Shown here one piece after another: positions 1 through 10,890 of a DNA stretch of 64,000 bases. The notes beneath the pieces were generated by a model that did not search any database, was not told where the DNA came from, and saw only the letters and a list, made by a program, of their open reading frames with translations. Positions within the stretch are counted from its first letter, which is position 1, and each line of letters begins with the position of its first letter. The stretch comes from Rhynchopus euleeides (lineage: Eukaryota > Euglenozoa > Diplonemea > Diplonemida > Diplonemidae), in contig OY723274.1 in the NCBI GenBank assembly GCA_963210315.1, positions 1,178,001 to 1,242,000 on the forward strand. The letters run 5' to 3'. A program made the position numbers and the translations under genes.

Positions 1-725
1 ACCACCCGCTGAACAAATCTGGGCACTCAGGAAGCAGGAAAATTATGGCATGTGTTGTGATGACGACCGGCAGACTGTGCGGCACACATGGGGCCTCAGT
101 CTTGTCGGTGCTGTTCGTGATCCGTCGGCACATTAGTTGGAAGTATACAAAAGGCACAGGCAGTGGAATCAGCAAAGGAGAATCGCCTTTTCCACTGATT
201 TGAACGATTTTTCTTCCCTACTCTTTCTAGCCCCGGGTGAGCGGGGCTATTGGTTTGTCTTTCTTCTGGCCGTACGGCCGGCGTTGGCCTGCGTTCTCAC
301 GCATATGTGAACCCGGAATTGATTGCATTTTCCGCCAGAAAGTTGGTGGCACTGAGTCAGGAGCAACAAGAGAAACAGTCCCTGTCCAACAAAGGCTTGT
401 TTGCACACAGCGCACGCACACAACTCTCCTGTCTATCCCATCCCACGTCTCAAAAATTCGCTGGTCTGACTTGGTGTATGTTCTTTTACAGTAAGGTTCT
501 TGCATTCTTCCCCCGTGTGAGCCAGGCACACTCACGTTTCAGGTGTCGTGTCGCATGTCACGCATGTCGCCAACGCGGCGAGTGTACCTCCCAGGTGGGG
601 AAGTCCGACCTCCTGTCCGATGTCAGCCAGGCTTCGAAGAAGCGCTTCATGGATGTGGTGCTGACCTCCTACTCAGCACTGTATCCGGGGTAAGTGAGAT
701 AGACAGACGGGCACACGCTATATCG
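1..725. other. No gene recognised
   Basis: Overlapping short open frames on both strands have no recognisable domain, and none is clearly preferred. I see no tRNA-like or rRNA-like structure. Treated as intergenic. Confidence 0.4.
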
Positions 726-775
726 GGGGTCTGGGGGGCGTGAGCCCCCCAGCCGCCGGAGGCCACGGTAGTGAA
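726..775. repeat. Palindromic 50-bp repeat, copy 1
   Basis: A GC-rich stretch whose core, CTGGGGGGCGTGAGCCCCCC, can fold into a hairpin. It is followed by AGCCGCCGGAGGCC and CACGGTAGTGAA. An almost identical copy lies 171 bp downstream in the same orientation. Confidence 0.7.
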
Positions 776-896
776 CATCTGTGCGTGTGGGCGAACAGAT
801 TCTGTGTGAGTTGGCTGCGTCCTGAGGCGACTGGAGTGGTTGGATCCCCCGACCTGATGGGATTCGAAGGACTTGAGTACGAGACATGCGCCACAG

Positions 897-946
897 GGGG
901 GTCTGGGGGGCGGAGCCCCCCAGCCGCCGGAGGCCACGGTAGTGAA
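897..946. repeat. Palindromic 50-bp repeat, copy 2
   Basis: Direct repeat of 726-775. The hairpin core here is CTGGGGGGCGGAGCCCCCCA, which is more perfectly self-complementary than copy 1. The about 120 bp between the copies has no recognisable content. Confidence 0.7.
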
Positions 947-1066
947 CGTCTGGCTGTTGGCTGCAAAAAAAAACGGGAAAAGGGTGGGTGTCAGGAGGAC
1001 ATATCCTCATCCCCCACGAGAAAACGCCTTGAAAAATTTCTGGTTTTTTTTTCCAGAAATCTCATT

Positions 1067-1345
1067 TTTATTATCGAGGGTCAACTCCAGTTTGTTGATG
1101 TTTCGGATCTCTCTATCCTCAACATCCTTTACCACACACGTAAGGTTGTTCCAACATATTGATAGACATCTTTCGGTATGCACATCCATCAAGATAATAC
1201 ATATATGCATTGGCATGCACCTGATACCTCGTCTGCGATGGGACATATCGAGAAGCCAGGCGGTCCGTGGATTGTCATTAGTTGCCGCCTGGCTCGATCG
1301 ATATTGAGGACATACAGGTGGCCCATAGAGAAGACTTGTCATCCC
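1067..1345. repeat. 279-bp direct repeat, copy 1
   Basis: Matches 1908-2186 with a constant offset of 841 bases, starting at TTTATTATCGAGGG and ending at CTTGTCATCCC. Short frames inside it have no recognisable product. Flanks differ between copies, so this is a dispersed or duplicated unit. Confidence 0.85.
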
Positions 1346-1759
1346 GGGGGAGGGTGGTGGGATAACCCGTAGATGCAGTCTTCTCGCAACGCTTTGTTGT
1401 TCATTTTGACCCCGAAAGGTCATGTACCACGGATCACTACACATGTGAATTATTTCCATCTGTGATTTTCATCATGCTATTGGAAAGGACACATCGCCCG
1501 AATTTGCGAAACGTCAAAGTGAAGCAAGCAAAGCCCCTTCCTTCCGTCATCATAGGTGGGCGGTCAAAAGCCTATTTTTTTTAAAGGTTTGGAGTGTGAT
1601 GTCACGATGCGCAGCACTCCGAGAGCTGCCGATCTTTGTTTGTTTGGAATATGCTAGTCTCCTGTATCAGATGTAGGTGTTGCAGAAGGGAACAGATCCA
1701 TCATGGGAGGAACGAAGTGTCGGTGAGTTCACAGGATCCTGCAGGGCGGGTGGGAGGTC

Positions 1760-1910
1760 GAAAAACTATTTGGTTCTGTACCGAGGTACGTTGATCGAAC
1801 CAAATGCGGGTTCTCCAACCCGGTCGTGGAGGTTGACTAGCCGATAATAAAAGAACCTTCAATTCCGGCTTTCCCTCAAAATGTGGGTGCCTGCATTGAA
1901 AGTTACCTTT
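1760..1910. repeat. 151-bp dispersed repeat, copy 1
   Basis: Matches 8278-8428 (offset 6518) in the same orientation. It contains a self-complementary portion (GGTTCTGTACC..GGTAC..GAACC) and ends within AGTTACCTTT. Here it abuts the second 279-bp repeat copy; at 8428 it abuts unrelated sequence. Function unknown. I considered an ncRNA and could not match a family. Confidence 0.8.
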
Positions 1911-2186
1911 ATTATCGAGGGTCAACTCCAGTTTGTTGATGTTTCGGATCTCTCTATCCTCAACATCCTTTACCACACACGTAAGGTTGTTCCAACATAT
2001 TGATAGACATCTTTCGGTATGCACATCCATCAAGATAATACATATATGCATTGGCATGCACCTGATACCTCGTCTGCGATGGGACATATCGAGAAGCCAG
2101 GCGGTCCGTGGATTGTCATTAGTTGCCGCCTGGCTCGATCGATATTGAGGACATACAGGTGGCCCATAGAGAAGACTTGTCATCCC
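1908..2186. repeat. 279-bp direct repeat, copy 2
   Basis: Second copy of 1067-1345. Its first bases overlap the end of the 151-bp repeat at 1760-1910, so the two repeat families are fused here. Confidence 0.85.
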
Positions 2187-5100
2187 TTCGCTGCTCTCTA
2201 TGGGCGACCTGATCCCATCGCAGTCTCGCTCATACAAGGGAGTAGCGCAGTAGTCATCAGGTGTTGTCAGGGTCGGGATCTGGCCTTGAGACATCCGATC
2301 TCCAGCAGACGTAGTCGGCGGTTGTAGTCCAGACCCATGTGTCTCAACGCAGGATGCAGGAGTAGTAGATACCATCCTGCGTTGTGATATCGCACCGATC
2401 GCGTGGGTCACATTGTCGGTCTGCGCAGGCTGCAGGCTTAGCGGACAGTTGGGACAGCTGATGAACTCTGTGGTGGCGAAGCGGTTGGTCCACGATCGTT
2501 CAGCGGGGCATGTGGGAGGATATATGGGTATCATCGATCTGGATCCAGTCTAGTGTATTAGCGCCGGCTGTAGTATCTCCGAGAAGTTCACTGTCGTCGG
2601 TCAGCTGGGGAGCAGTATTTTCCGCGCATCGATATGTAGGATAGAGTCGTCGTCTGGACGGGCTCGTCGACATTCGACGTAAACAGGGATTATGTTAGTC
2701 TGACGGTCATACCACGTAGGGTCGATCTGAGAGGTCCGTTCGCCCAGGTGACCGCGTGATTCATGCACCGTTGTCCAGGCCCCGCGCAGTCGTCTCAGAG
2801 AGCAGGAAGCGTCCACCGACGAACTGTCAATCGCAGACAACTTCGCCAGTTCGCACCAGGTATGGGTGCGATGTTTTCATCAGCTTCTGATCATCATGAT
2901 GTAGTGGCGGTAATTCGTATTGTATCGCTACTCGGCTTCTTGCGCCTGGGCCTTCGCAGACAGCAGGGCGCGTACGGATGGCGGAGTTCACACCGGACGC
3001 AGGGTTGACGAAGGCCACCATGGAGGCATCTCCAATGATTTTCACTTCATAGCCTATGCAGGCCTGCATGAGACAGCGGATCGTGTGGGTTGACATGGTA
3101 CGCTTTACGCCTCTCATATCGGCGTTGCGGAGCGCACATCGGTGAATACACTCGTCACATCACCCAGCTTTGTATCGGGGGCCACGACGCGGGCAGATTC
3201 GGCGTGAACGCAGGCATCAGCAGCTGTTTTGCGAGGTCCCTCTTAAGCTGAATGTGTTTGACACGGTGACGAAGGGGTCAACACACGTAGGTCCGTTTCG
3301 AGTCCTTCGAGACAAGGCCCCCGGGTGCTGCGATGCGGAGTATCTGCTCGTCTGCTGTCTATCCTCATCACCTCCGTGCACCTGAGGGTTCCTTGCAGAA
3401 GCTCGGTATACAGGGATCCAAATTGCTGCGCAGTGGCTTGGTGTCGAGCATGTCGCTAGGCCTGCCATGCCTCCCGGCGGGTGCTTCCTTACTCATGCGC
3501 CGGGTTGACCTTTTCGCTGTCGTCCGCAGCTTCGGGCTTGTCGTGGCCGAGAGTGCACTGCTGGTCGCCGCTGGCTCATTGTGGTGGGAGTATCTAGTGC
3601 AGCGGGTGCACTGGCTCAAACCATCAGCGCGAGGATCCGATGTTACACACACAACTGGGGGGGGGGGGGGGGGGCGTCCATCTCCATGCCCGATCGGGAT
3701 GAGACATTTGCCGGTATAAGGAAGAGAAACCGGTTGTGCGCGTAAAACAGGTATCCTCATGCCTGATTGCCCGGAGAGTTGCTTCGAGGTCGATGTAGGG
3801 ACGAGAACATACCTGTCGGGAAATGAGGACGGCACTTCCGCGTATCGGGTACTATCAAAAGGAGGGCGTCGCCTCCGTACTAGATATTCATAATACGGAT
3901 ATCGCGTCCATGCCTAGGAAGCTATCGTAAGAGAGGGGCGTCACATTCACGTCCCTGGTGGTCTCAATAGGACTTCACGTCCGCACCTCGGGCGCTCATA
4001 TTGCAAAGGATGGACGTCACCTTCGTGTCGTGGGCGCGGTCACAAAAAGGATGGCTTCACCTCCGCGTTCCCGGACGGAGGTCGCCTCCTTGTCTCGGCA
4101 TCAGAGCAGAAGGAGTCGTCACCGATGGAGGTCACGCATGTCTGGTGCGTGGTTACGATGTATCTGTGCAACTGCGATACCTAGGCTGCTATTCCTCAGG
4201 GTCGAAGATCATGCACAAGGATGCGTCGATAGTTGCTTTAGGGAGCTGATCTGGCCGTGGACAGCTTCCGGTCCTGGGCTGCACACGAGGTAGGTGTTGA
4301 GGGTCTCCGTGATTTGAGATCCCTTTGTTTGTTGATACGCGGCCTGCTCGACGGGTGTGGTTCCTCACGGTATTCTGGTGTCGAGGGGCGTTGCGTTGTG
4401 TGCCAGCTCCACATCTGTCGCCTCTGACGCGGGGCAGCAAACCCACCTACTTCAGATCGTCAGCATCCGCAGCGCGCTATGCGCTGCGCCATACGTCGAG
4501 GAATGAGCCTCATTGGACCGATCGCTGTCTTTCTCGCCTCGTCTTGTGTGTCGAGCAGGAACGTTTGATCAGACTACCGTTATCCGTCATCGGCGTACTC
4601 CAAGGCGCATCCCAGCAGCTTGATATGCGGCATCACGAATCTTCTGCCAGTACCAACTCCCCGTCCTTCTTCAGGTGTGAGGGTGCACATTCAAGTGCGT
4701 CGGAGTGAACCTCACGCTCAGCTGGGCATCGAGGCGAGCATCGCCACCCTGTCTCTTCGACGGCCCTGCCGTCCCAGAGAATCGCCTCTCGTTGGATCTC
4801 CGCAGCCTGCGCGCGGTGCTCTGCACGTCCATACGTTGCGGGTATCTTTCGTGGCGGAGACGCTTCGTGCAACTTCCCTGTGAGGCCTGGGGTTGTTCGA
4901 CATCCTCGTTCGCCTGGCCGCGAAGGGTTTCTATCTCGGGGTTTACGGTCCTCGTCTAAGGGGTCAGATACAACGGGAGGTTACTGACGCCATGACAGGT
5001 CACGCGCCACCGCAGAGCGGCCTTGTGCGAACCCTGGGGTCGGCGTGGATGGGGGCACAGTTGAGCATCCGGCCGCAGCCGAGGGACCACAAAGGGAGGG

Positions 5101-6590
5101 GGCAATCCCTGCGGATGAAGACGTCGTGAGAGGTCGGCGCCACCGCGGATGGCCACGCATCTGCGAGATCGGCGGATAAGCGGCGATCGAGAGGGGGTCG
5201 AAGGCGTTCTCCTGTAGGGATGAGTTTTCCTCCCTACATGTCAGCACCTCAGCGTCTTTGGGGTTGCGAGGCGTCTGTTGCGTTTGACCTGTCATTCCTT
5301 AGTACACGCATGATGTGGCATCCCGTATCCCTTGCGGCGTTCAATCACCATATCGGAGGTGCATCGGCGGGAGTCGTAGATGCCTTTGGCAGCAATTGAA
5401 GTGTCGTTAAGAGCAGAGAGGTCGCTGCCGGGAACAGCGCGCCGGTGATGCCCGGATTTACCCTGGCATGATGATTCCTTTTCGGTCCCCAGAGATGCAG
5501 CCACGGGAGGGACACGGCGTGGATCTTCGTCAAGCGGCGCAGACTTCACTGAGCGCCTGCCCGTGATCGCTACTGTCTCAACCCGGGGATAGTCTAGGTC
5601 AGCACGTGTCTGAAGCCACAGGCTCATGACGTCTTGGCACAGCCCTATTACTGGTCAGCTGATGGGCGTTTGTGACGAGAGCTTGCTAAAGGCTCCTATC
5701 TCACTTGCAGGGTGTGACGGGCATACTGACCGAGCCGATCGGGGGAAAGATTCATCCATGTGACAGGCTGAGAGGGCGCGGTGGTTCGGGTTTCTATACG
5801 TGGGTGTCGAAGAGACATCAGCGGTACTGCTAGGAACATCAGAGGTAGTGGGGGAGTCGAAGTGGAGTTGTAGGGGGCGCAGCAGGGGGTATCCAGGGAG
5901 TAGGCTAGCCGTATCGGATGATGAGCTTGAGGTGTGATTCCCCAGACGCCTCCAGCAGGTGGCGGAGGGGTTGGGTAGGTCGCTCTGCGACACAGCACCT
6001 GCCATCGGCAGCGAGATCGGCGTAGCTCTCCAGGGTGTACATGTCAGGCATACTCATGTGGGCCGGGGTAAGGCGTGTTGAGTGGACGCAGCCGGTAGCG
6101 ACAGGTGGACCCGCGGGTACGGATGCTGTGAGTGGAGAGCCGGACGCGTCCTTCGCTGTGTGCCTGCCATGGCTCCATTCGACGTCGGGGCCAATAACAC
6201 CCCTGCCTGGCTGCTCTGTCAGATAGCCGACTGCGCTGGCATCTCCATACCCCGGGCGTCCGAGTACAATGAGGGTATCTTCTCTCTGACCTGTCGTGTA
6301 TACCAAGAGGGGAGCGCGTCTGAACCGGTTTACGGGCACGCATACGCCAGGTAGGCGGTACCCCTGGGTATCCGACGATTGTGACAGGTGGTAACATTTG
6401 CTAACAGCTTCTCACCTGAAGACTCGGGGCACAGCCGTTGTTTATGGCTCTTGCTCAGGAGACTCCAGATCGCGTACATCCGTACGGAGGTGTGTACTCG
6501 GTGTCCCATTATGATAGCACTCAATGATCTGTCCATGTCAGGCGTACTTGGGACATAGGCGGGGGCGGGCGCGGCCTCATCGTCCCCTTG
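2187..6590. other. 4.4 kb without recognisable genes
   Basis: Only short frames (up to about 155 codons) on competing strands, none with recognisable domains. A run of 17 G occurs near 3657-3674. Around 3850-4170 there are degenerate copies of a GGAGG-GCGTC-CCTCCG type motif that reappears at 6810-7120. No RNA gene recognised. Confidence 0.4.
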
Positions 6591-7137
6591 GCGCGTGCAC
6601 GACCGGGGGGGGGGGGGGTTTCCTTTATACTCCTGCGTGGTGAGCCCCCGAGAGCCGTGCGGTCACCCACACTGCCTGAGGGTTGCCATCTACATCTGCC
6701 GACCACATGGGCACGAGGCGATGACACTTCCTGCCTCCAATGCTGCCATGAAAGGGTCTCCCGTCTTCGAATGTTGGACGCCTACATGCAAAGGAAAGTG
6801 TCATCTCCGAATACCGAGTAGTCACACACAGGAGAGTGTCTCCTCCAGACGCTGAGCGTTCCCATACCCAAGGAGGGCGTTGCTGACGAATGCCGAGCGT
6901 TCCCACATGAAGGAGGGGGTGACCCCTCCAGTCGTCGAGCGTTCACATACCAAAGGGGGCCTCTGAACGCCGAGCGGGCTCTTCAAATCCAACTCCTTGT
7001 CGCGGAGATCCGTATTCGAGGGAAGGCACCACTTCCTTGTGTCGGGAACAGGATATGTGAGGGCGTCTCCTCATTGCCTCGGGCATTTGCGCGTCAGGAG
7101 GGCGTCACCTCCGTGCCTCGGGAATTATGAGGTGTGA
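6591..7137. other. Poly-G run and degenerate short repeats
   Basis: A G run near 6604-6618 is followed by imperfect direct repeats built on GCCGAGCGTTC and AAGGAGGG, then two units containing GAGGGCGTC..CTCC..GCCTCGGG (7020-7115). This leads directly into the 50-bp tandem array. No coding potential recognised. Confidence 0.45.
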
Positions 7138-8140
7138 GGCCGTGCCGGGGCCAGTTGCTCCTGTTGACTAGCAGAGCCGGGCGCCTGTTATGGGGCCGGT
7201 TGCTCATTACATGCTGACCAGCAGAGCCGAGCGCCTGTTAAGGGGCCGGTCGCTCACTACACGGTCGTTAGTAGAGCCGGGCGCCAGCGAAGGGGACGGT
7301 TGCTCATCACACGCTGACCAGCAGAGCTGAGCGCCAGTTAAGGGGTCGGTTGCTCGCGACACGGTCATTGGCAGAGCCGAGCGCCGGTTAAGGGGTCGGT
7401 TGCTCATCTCACGCTGACCAGCAGAGCCGAGCGCCAGTTAAGGGGTCGGTTGCTCACTACACGGTCGTTGGCAGAGCCGAGCGCCAGTTAAGGGGTCGGT
7501 TGCTCATCTCTCGCCGACCAGCAGAGCCGAGCGCCGGTTAAGGGGTCGGTTGCTCACTACACGGTCATTGGCAGAGCCGAGCGCCAGTTAAGGGGTCGGT
7601 TGCTCGCTACACGGTCGTTGGCAGAGCCGAGCGCCAGTTAAGGGGTCGGTTGCTATCTCTCGCTGACCAGCAGAGCCGAGCGCCGGTTAAGGGGTCGGTT
7701 GCTCACTACACGGTCGTTGGCAGAGCCGAGCGCCAGTTAAGGGGGTCGGTTGCTCATCTCACGCTGACCAGCAGAGCCGAGCGCCGGTTAAGGGGTCGGT
7801 TGCTCACTACACGGTCATTGGCAGAGCCGAGCGCCAGTTAAGGGGTCGGTTGCTCGCTACAAGGTCGTTGGCAGAGCCGAGCGCCAGTTAAGGGGTCGGT
7901 TGCTCATCTCTCGCTGACCAGCAGAGCCGAGCGCCGGTTAAGGGGTCGGTTGCTCACTACACGGTCATTGGCAGAGCCGAGCGCCAGTTAAGGGGTCGGT
8001 TGCTCATCTCACGTTGACCAGCAGAGCCGGGCGCCTGTTTATGGGGCCGGTTGCACACTACACGGTCATTGGCAGAGCCGGGCGCCTGTTTATGGGGCCG
8101 GTTGCTCATCACACAGTCATTAGCGTTAACGTGCGCCACA
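7138..8140. repeat. Tandem array of a 50-bp unit (about 20 copies)
   Basis: Each unit contains CAGAGCCGAGCGCCAGTTAA then GGGGTCGGTTGCTC, followed by one of two variants, ACTACACGGTCGTTGG or ATCTCACGCTGACCAG. The variants partly alternate, suggesting a higher-order unit. Outer units are more divergent (GGGCGCCTGTTTATGGGGCC). Short frames across the array are repeat artefacts. Confidence 0.9.
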
Positions 8141-8277
8141 GTGGGCGCGCTGTGCATCCGAATTCAACTTATACCATCTGTACCTAGGGAGGAGTCGACC
8201 GTGCTTTAGGTATCACAAGAAAGGGGGGTAGTTGGGGGGTAACGAGAACGTGGCTAGCCTCCAAAACCGTCCATGGA

Positions 8278-8428
8278 GAAAAACTATTTGGTTCTGTACC
8301 GAGGTACGTTGATCGAACCAAATGCGGGTTCTCCAACCCGGTCGTGGAGGTTGACTAGCCGATAATAAAAGAACCTTCAATTCCGGCTTTCCCTCAAAAT
8401 GTGGGTGCCTGCATTGAAAGTTACCTTT
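8278..8428. repeat. 151-bp dispersed repeat, copy 2
   Basis: Same-strand copy of 1760-1910. It is followed by a T-rich stretch and a small hairpin (AACCAGAAAA..TTTTTCTGGTT) at about 8445-8480. Confidence 0.8.
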
Positions 8429-8757
8429 TTTTATAAATTTCCCCAAACCAGAAAACCGGCTTTTTCTGGTTTGGAAACCTCTCAGAAAGGGCACCCTATT
8501 CCCCTGACCAGATGTCTGCTGAGGGGAGGGAAAGGGGTGAACGGAGGCGGGGGGGAAAGGGAAATAAGATATCCTCCCTTCGCTCGGGATGCAGGTTGTG
8601 TCCAAGCTCTAGTGTTGTTTGGCCTGTGCTGTGTCGAGCGGCACGCCAGCGACACACTGCCAAGAAGACCCCATTTGCGAGAGAGAGAGAATCGAGAAGG
8701 AGAGGGGGGGGGGGGTAGGGGGGGGCAGAAGGTCCAAAAAAGCGTCGATCAGCCACT

Positions 8758-10219
8758 TTTTTGAGAAATCGCGCTAAGGCCACAAAACCCCCACCAACCA
8801 CCCAGAACCACCCCAAAACCCTCCGGAAATGCATCCCAGGGGTGTTTCATGACCATTTGGCACTATTTTTTGCCATTTTTTCGCCATGTAATTTTCGTGC
8901 CCCCCTTTTGTACCTCAGGGGGGCCAGAAGGGGGGCCACGAGGGGGCTGTTCTGCTATTTGCCGTTTGCTTGCAGGTGGGATGTGCATATAGTCCACAAT
9001 AACCTCCATGGGCAGCTCCTAGTCACACCATGAGCGGGGAAACCAAGTTTTCCAGCCTCATCCACCACTTTTATGCATGACTCGCCTGTTCAGCTCACGG
9101 TCCATCTTTGCGACTATCTGCGCCTGGTGGATATCTGCCCAGATATCTTCAGCGAGCTGCAGGCAGGCAGCCTGTCGTTCACATTGCACCTGTTCCTCGG
9201 TGGGTGTGAAGGGAACTCGCAAGGTCCGAAGGGCTCATGGCTGTGATTATGCATGGTACGTGATGGGCTTATGCCGGGCGGTCCCCAAGGACAGCATCCA
9301 AGGATTGCATGGGATCTTTCAGCATAACCGTGACACCGGGCAGCTGCGAGCATATCCGGGTCCGTGGCTTCTCCATCATCCGCAAGGATCCCTTCAGCCT
9401 CGACCTCATGATATCTTGACCGCATTCCGTACGAGTATCTCTCGCTGCAGGCTCCACTGTCGGTGTGCTTCTCTTACGCCAGCGGTAACAGGCACCCAGG
9501 AAACCCGCGAAGGCAGATGCTTCCTTCAAACCTTGAATCTGGACATGGTCATGCAGCTATGCATCAACTTGCACACAATTATCCGGTTCACCTGTGACGG
9601 ACGTGTATACATGCGCTGTCAATTCCATCGCTCTCTGAAACGAAAAAGGGTACGGGCCTGGGGCGGGCTTGAGGCTGCGTCCGCACACAGCACGTTCAGC
9701 GCATCCGACTCGGGGATCGCAACGCACCGTCGTCTACTGCGGACCTCCCAGTGCAGCTCTTGCGATGATCACACCCTCTGTGAGATTCAGGCACCGCTCC
9801 CGCTTCGTTCCCCCCTGATTCATCTCATGCTGTTCGGGCCCTCTATATTCCCCAGCCCCGTGGGCATGGGCAGGTCCGTACACACTTTACAGTCCGTGAA
9901 CATATCCCACGTATTCTGTGCGTGCCTACTTCACAAATAGTCGTCAGAAGATGCCCCAAGAAGATCCCGGCCTGCTTCTGGGCAGCTTCTCTCACCTTGG
10001 CTGTTTGAGGCATGTGCCACAGGGGAAATGCGAGATGCCTGGCCCCCTTCTGGCCCCCCTAAGGTACAGAAGGGGGGCACGAAAATTACATGGCGAAAAA
10101 ATGGCAAAAAATAGTGCCAAATGGTCATGAAACACCCCTGGGATGCATTTCCGGAGGGTTTTGGGGTGGTTCTGGGTGGTTGGTGGGGGTTTTGTGGCCT
10201 TAGCGCGGTTTCTCAAAAA
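8758..10219. mobile_element. Inverted-repeat element, about 1.46 kb
   Basis: The ends are near-perfect inverted copies about 180 bp long: 8758-8938 begins TTTTTGAGAAATCGCGCTAA and 10040-10219 ends with its complement. The 1.1-kb interior has a 287-codon frame (9077-9940, plus) with no recognisable domain and no transposase motif, so I read it as non-autonomous. No clear target-site duplication is visible. A fold-back (MITE-like) DNA transposon is the likeliest class, inferred from structure only. Confidence 0.7.
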
Positions 10220-10254
10220 TGGGGGCAATTTACACACTTCTGCCCCTCCCTACT

Positions 10255-10890
10255 GGGGGGGGCTAAATAGAAGGGGGTGGCCGAATACAAGGGGGTAGCC
10301 GAATAGAAGGGGGGGTCTGGAAATTCGAAATCCAGAAAATTTTAGGCCGAATACAAGGGGGGGGGTCTTGTATTCGGCGGTCCGTGAATTTTGGACAATT
10401 TTCAAAATTTCAGCCTGTTTTTCCAGTCCTAACAGGCACCCCATGGTCAAAATGACCCCACTGCGATTCGCACGGAATCCAAACATTCAAAAGAACAGGG
10501 TTTTGGACACCAGTGTGGGGGTCCTCACAGGTGGCTGACTCCTGGGAATATCCTCCCATTATCAGGAGCCAAATCAGGCCCACATTTCATGAGTGAAACT
10601 TGGCACCTCCACCCACAAAATGACCCCACCACGATCCGCACGGATTCCGAATAGTGCAATGGAAGGCGAAAATCGCGATTCCACGAGGTCACCTGGAGCA
10701 AAATTCACCAAAATTAGGAAAAATCACGGACCGCCGAATACAAGACCCCCCCCCCTTGTATTCGGCCACCCCCTTGTATTTGGCCACCCACTGCAAAAAT
10801 TGCCCAAAATTTTGGGTTTTGAAAACCCCCCAAAAAAAGCGTTTATACGCCTATTAGAAGGGGGGGGGGTCTTCTATTTAGCCCCCCCCC
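10255..10890. mobile_element. Short fold-back element with nested palindromes
   Basis: The outer ends are inverted (GGCTAAATAGAAGGGGG on the left; CTTCTATTTAGCC on the right). Just inside are inverted copies of a block that is itself palindromic (CCGAATACAAG-G run-CTTGTATTCGG), at 10343-10386 and 10728-10773. The interior holds no gene. It resembles a MITE or stem-loop repeat. Confidence 0.65.

Noticed and set aside
1760..1910. tRNA or snRNA gene in the 151-bp repeat
   Set aside because: There is some self-complementarity and a GGTTC box, but no complete cloverleaf and no match I could recognise to U1, U2, U4, U5 or U6.
7138..8140. CRISPR array or rDNA spacer
   Set aside because: 50-bp units are contiguous with no unique spacers, and no rRNA sequence is nearby.
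9077..9940. 287-codon frame as a transposase gene
   Set aside because: Composition looks random (many Cys, His, Ser and Arg with no motif), and no DDE or zinc pattern is visible.
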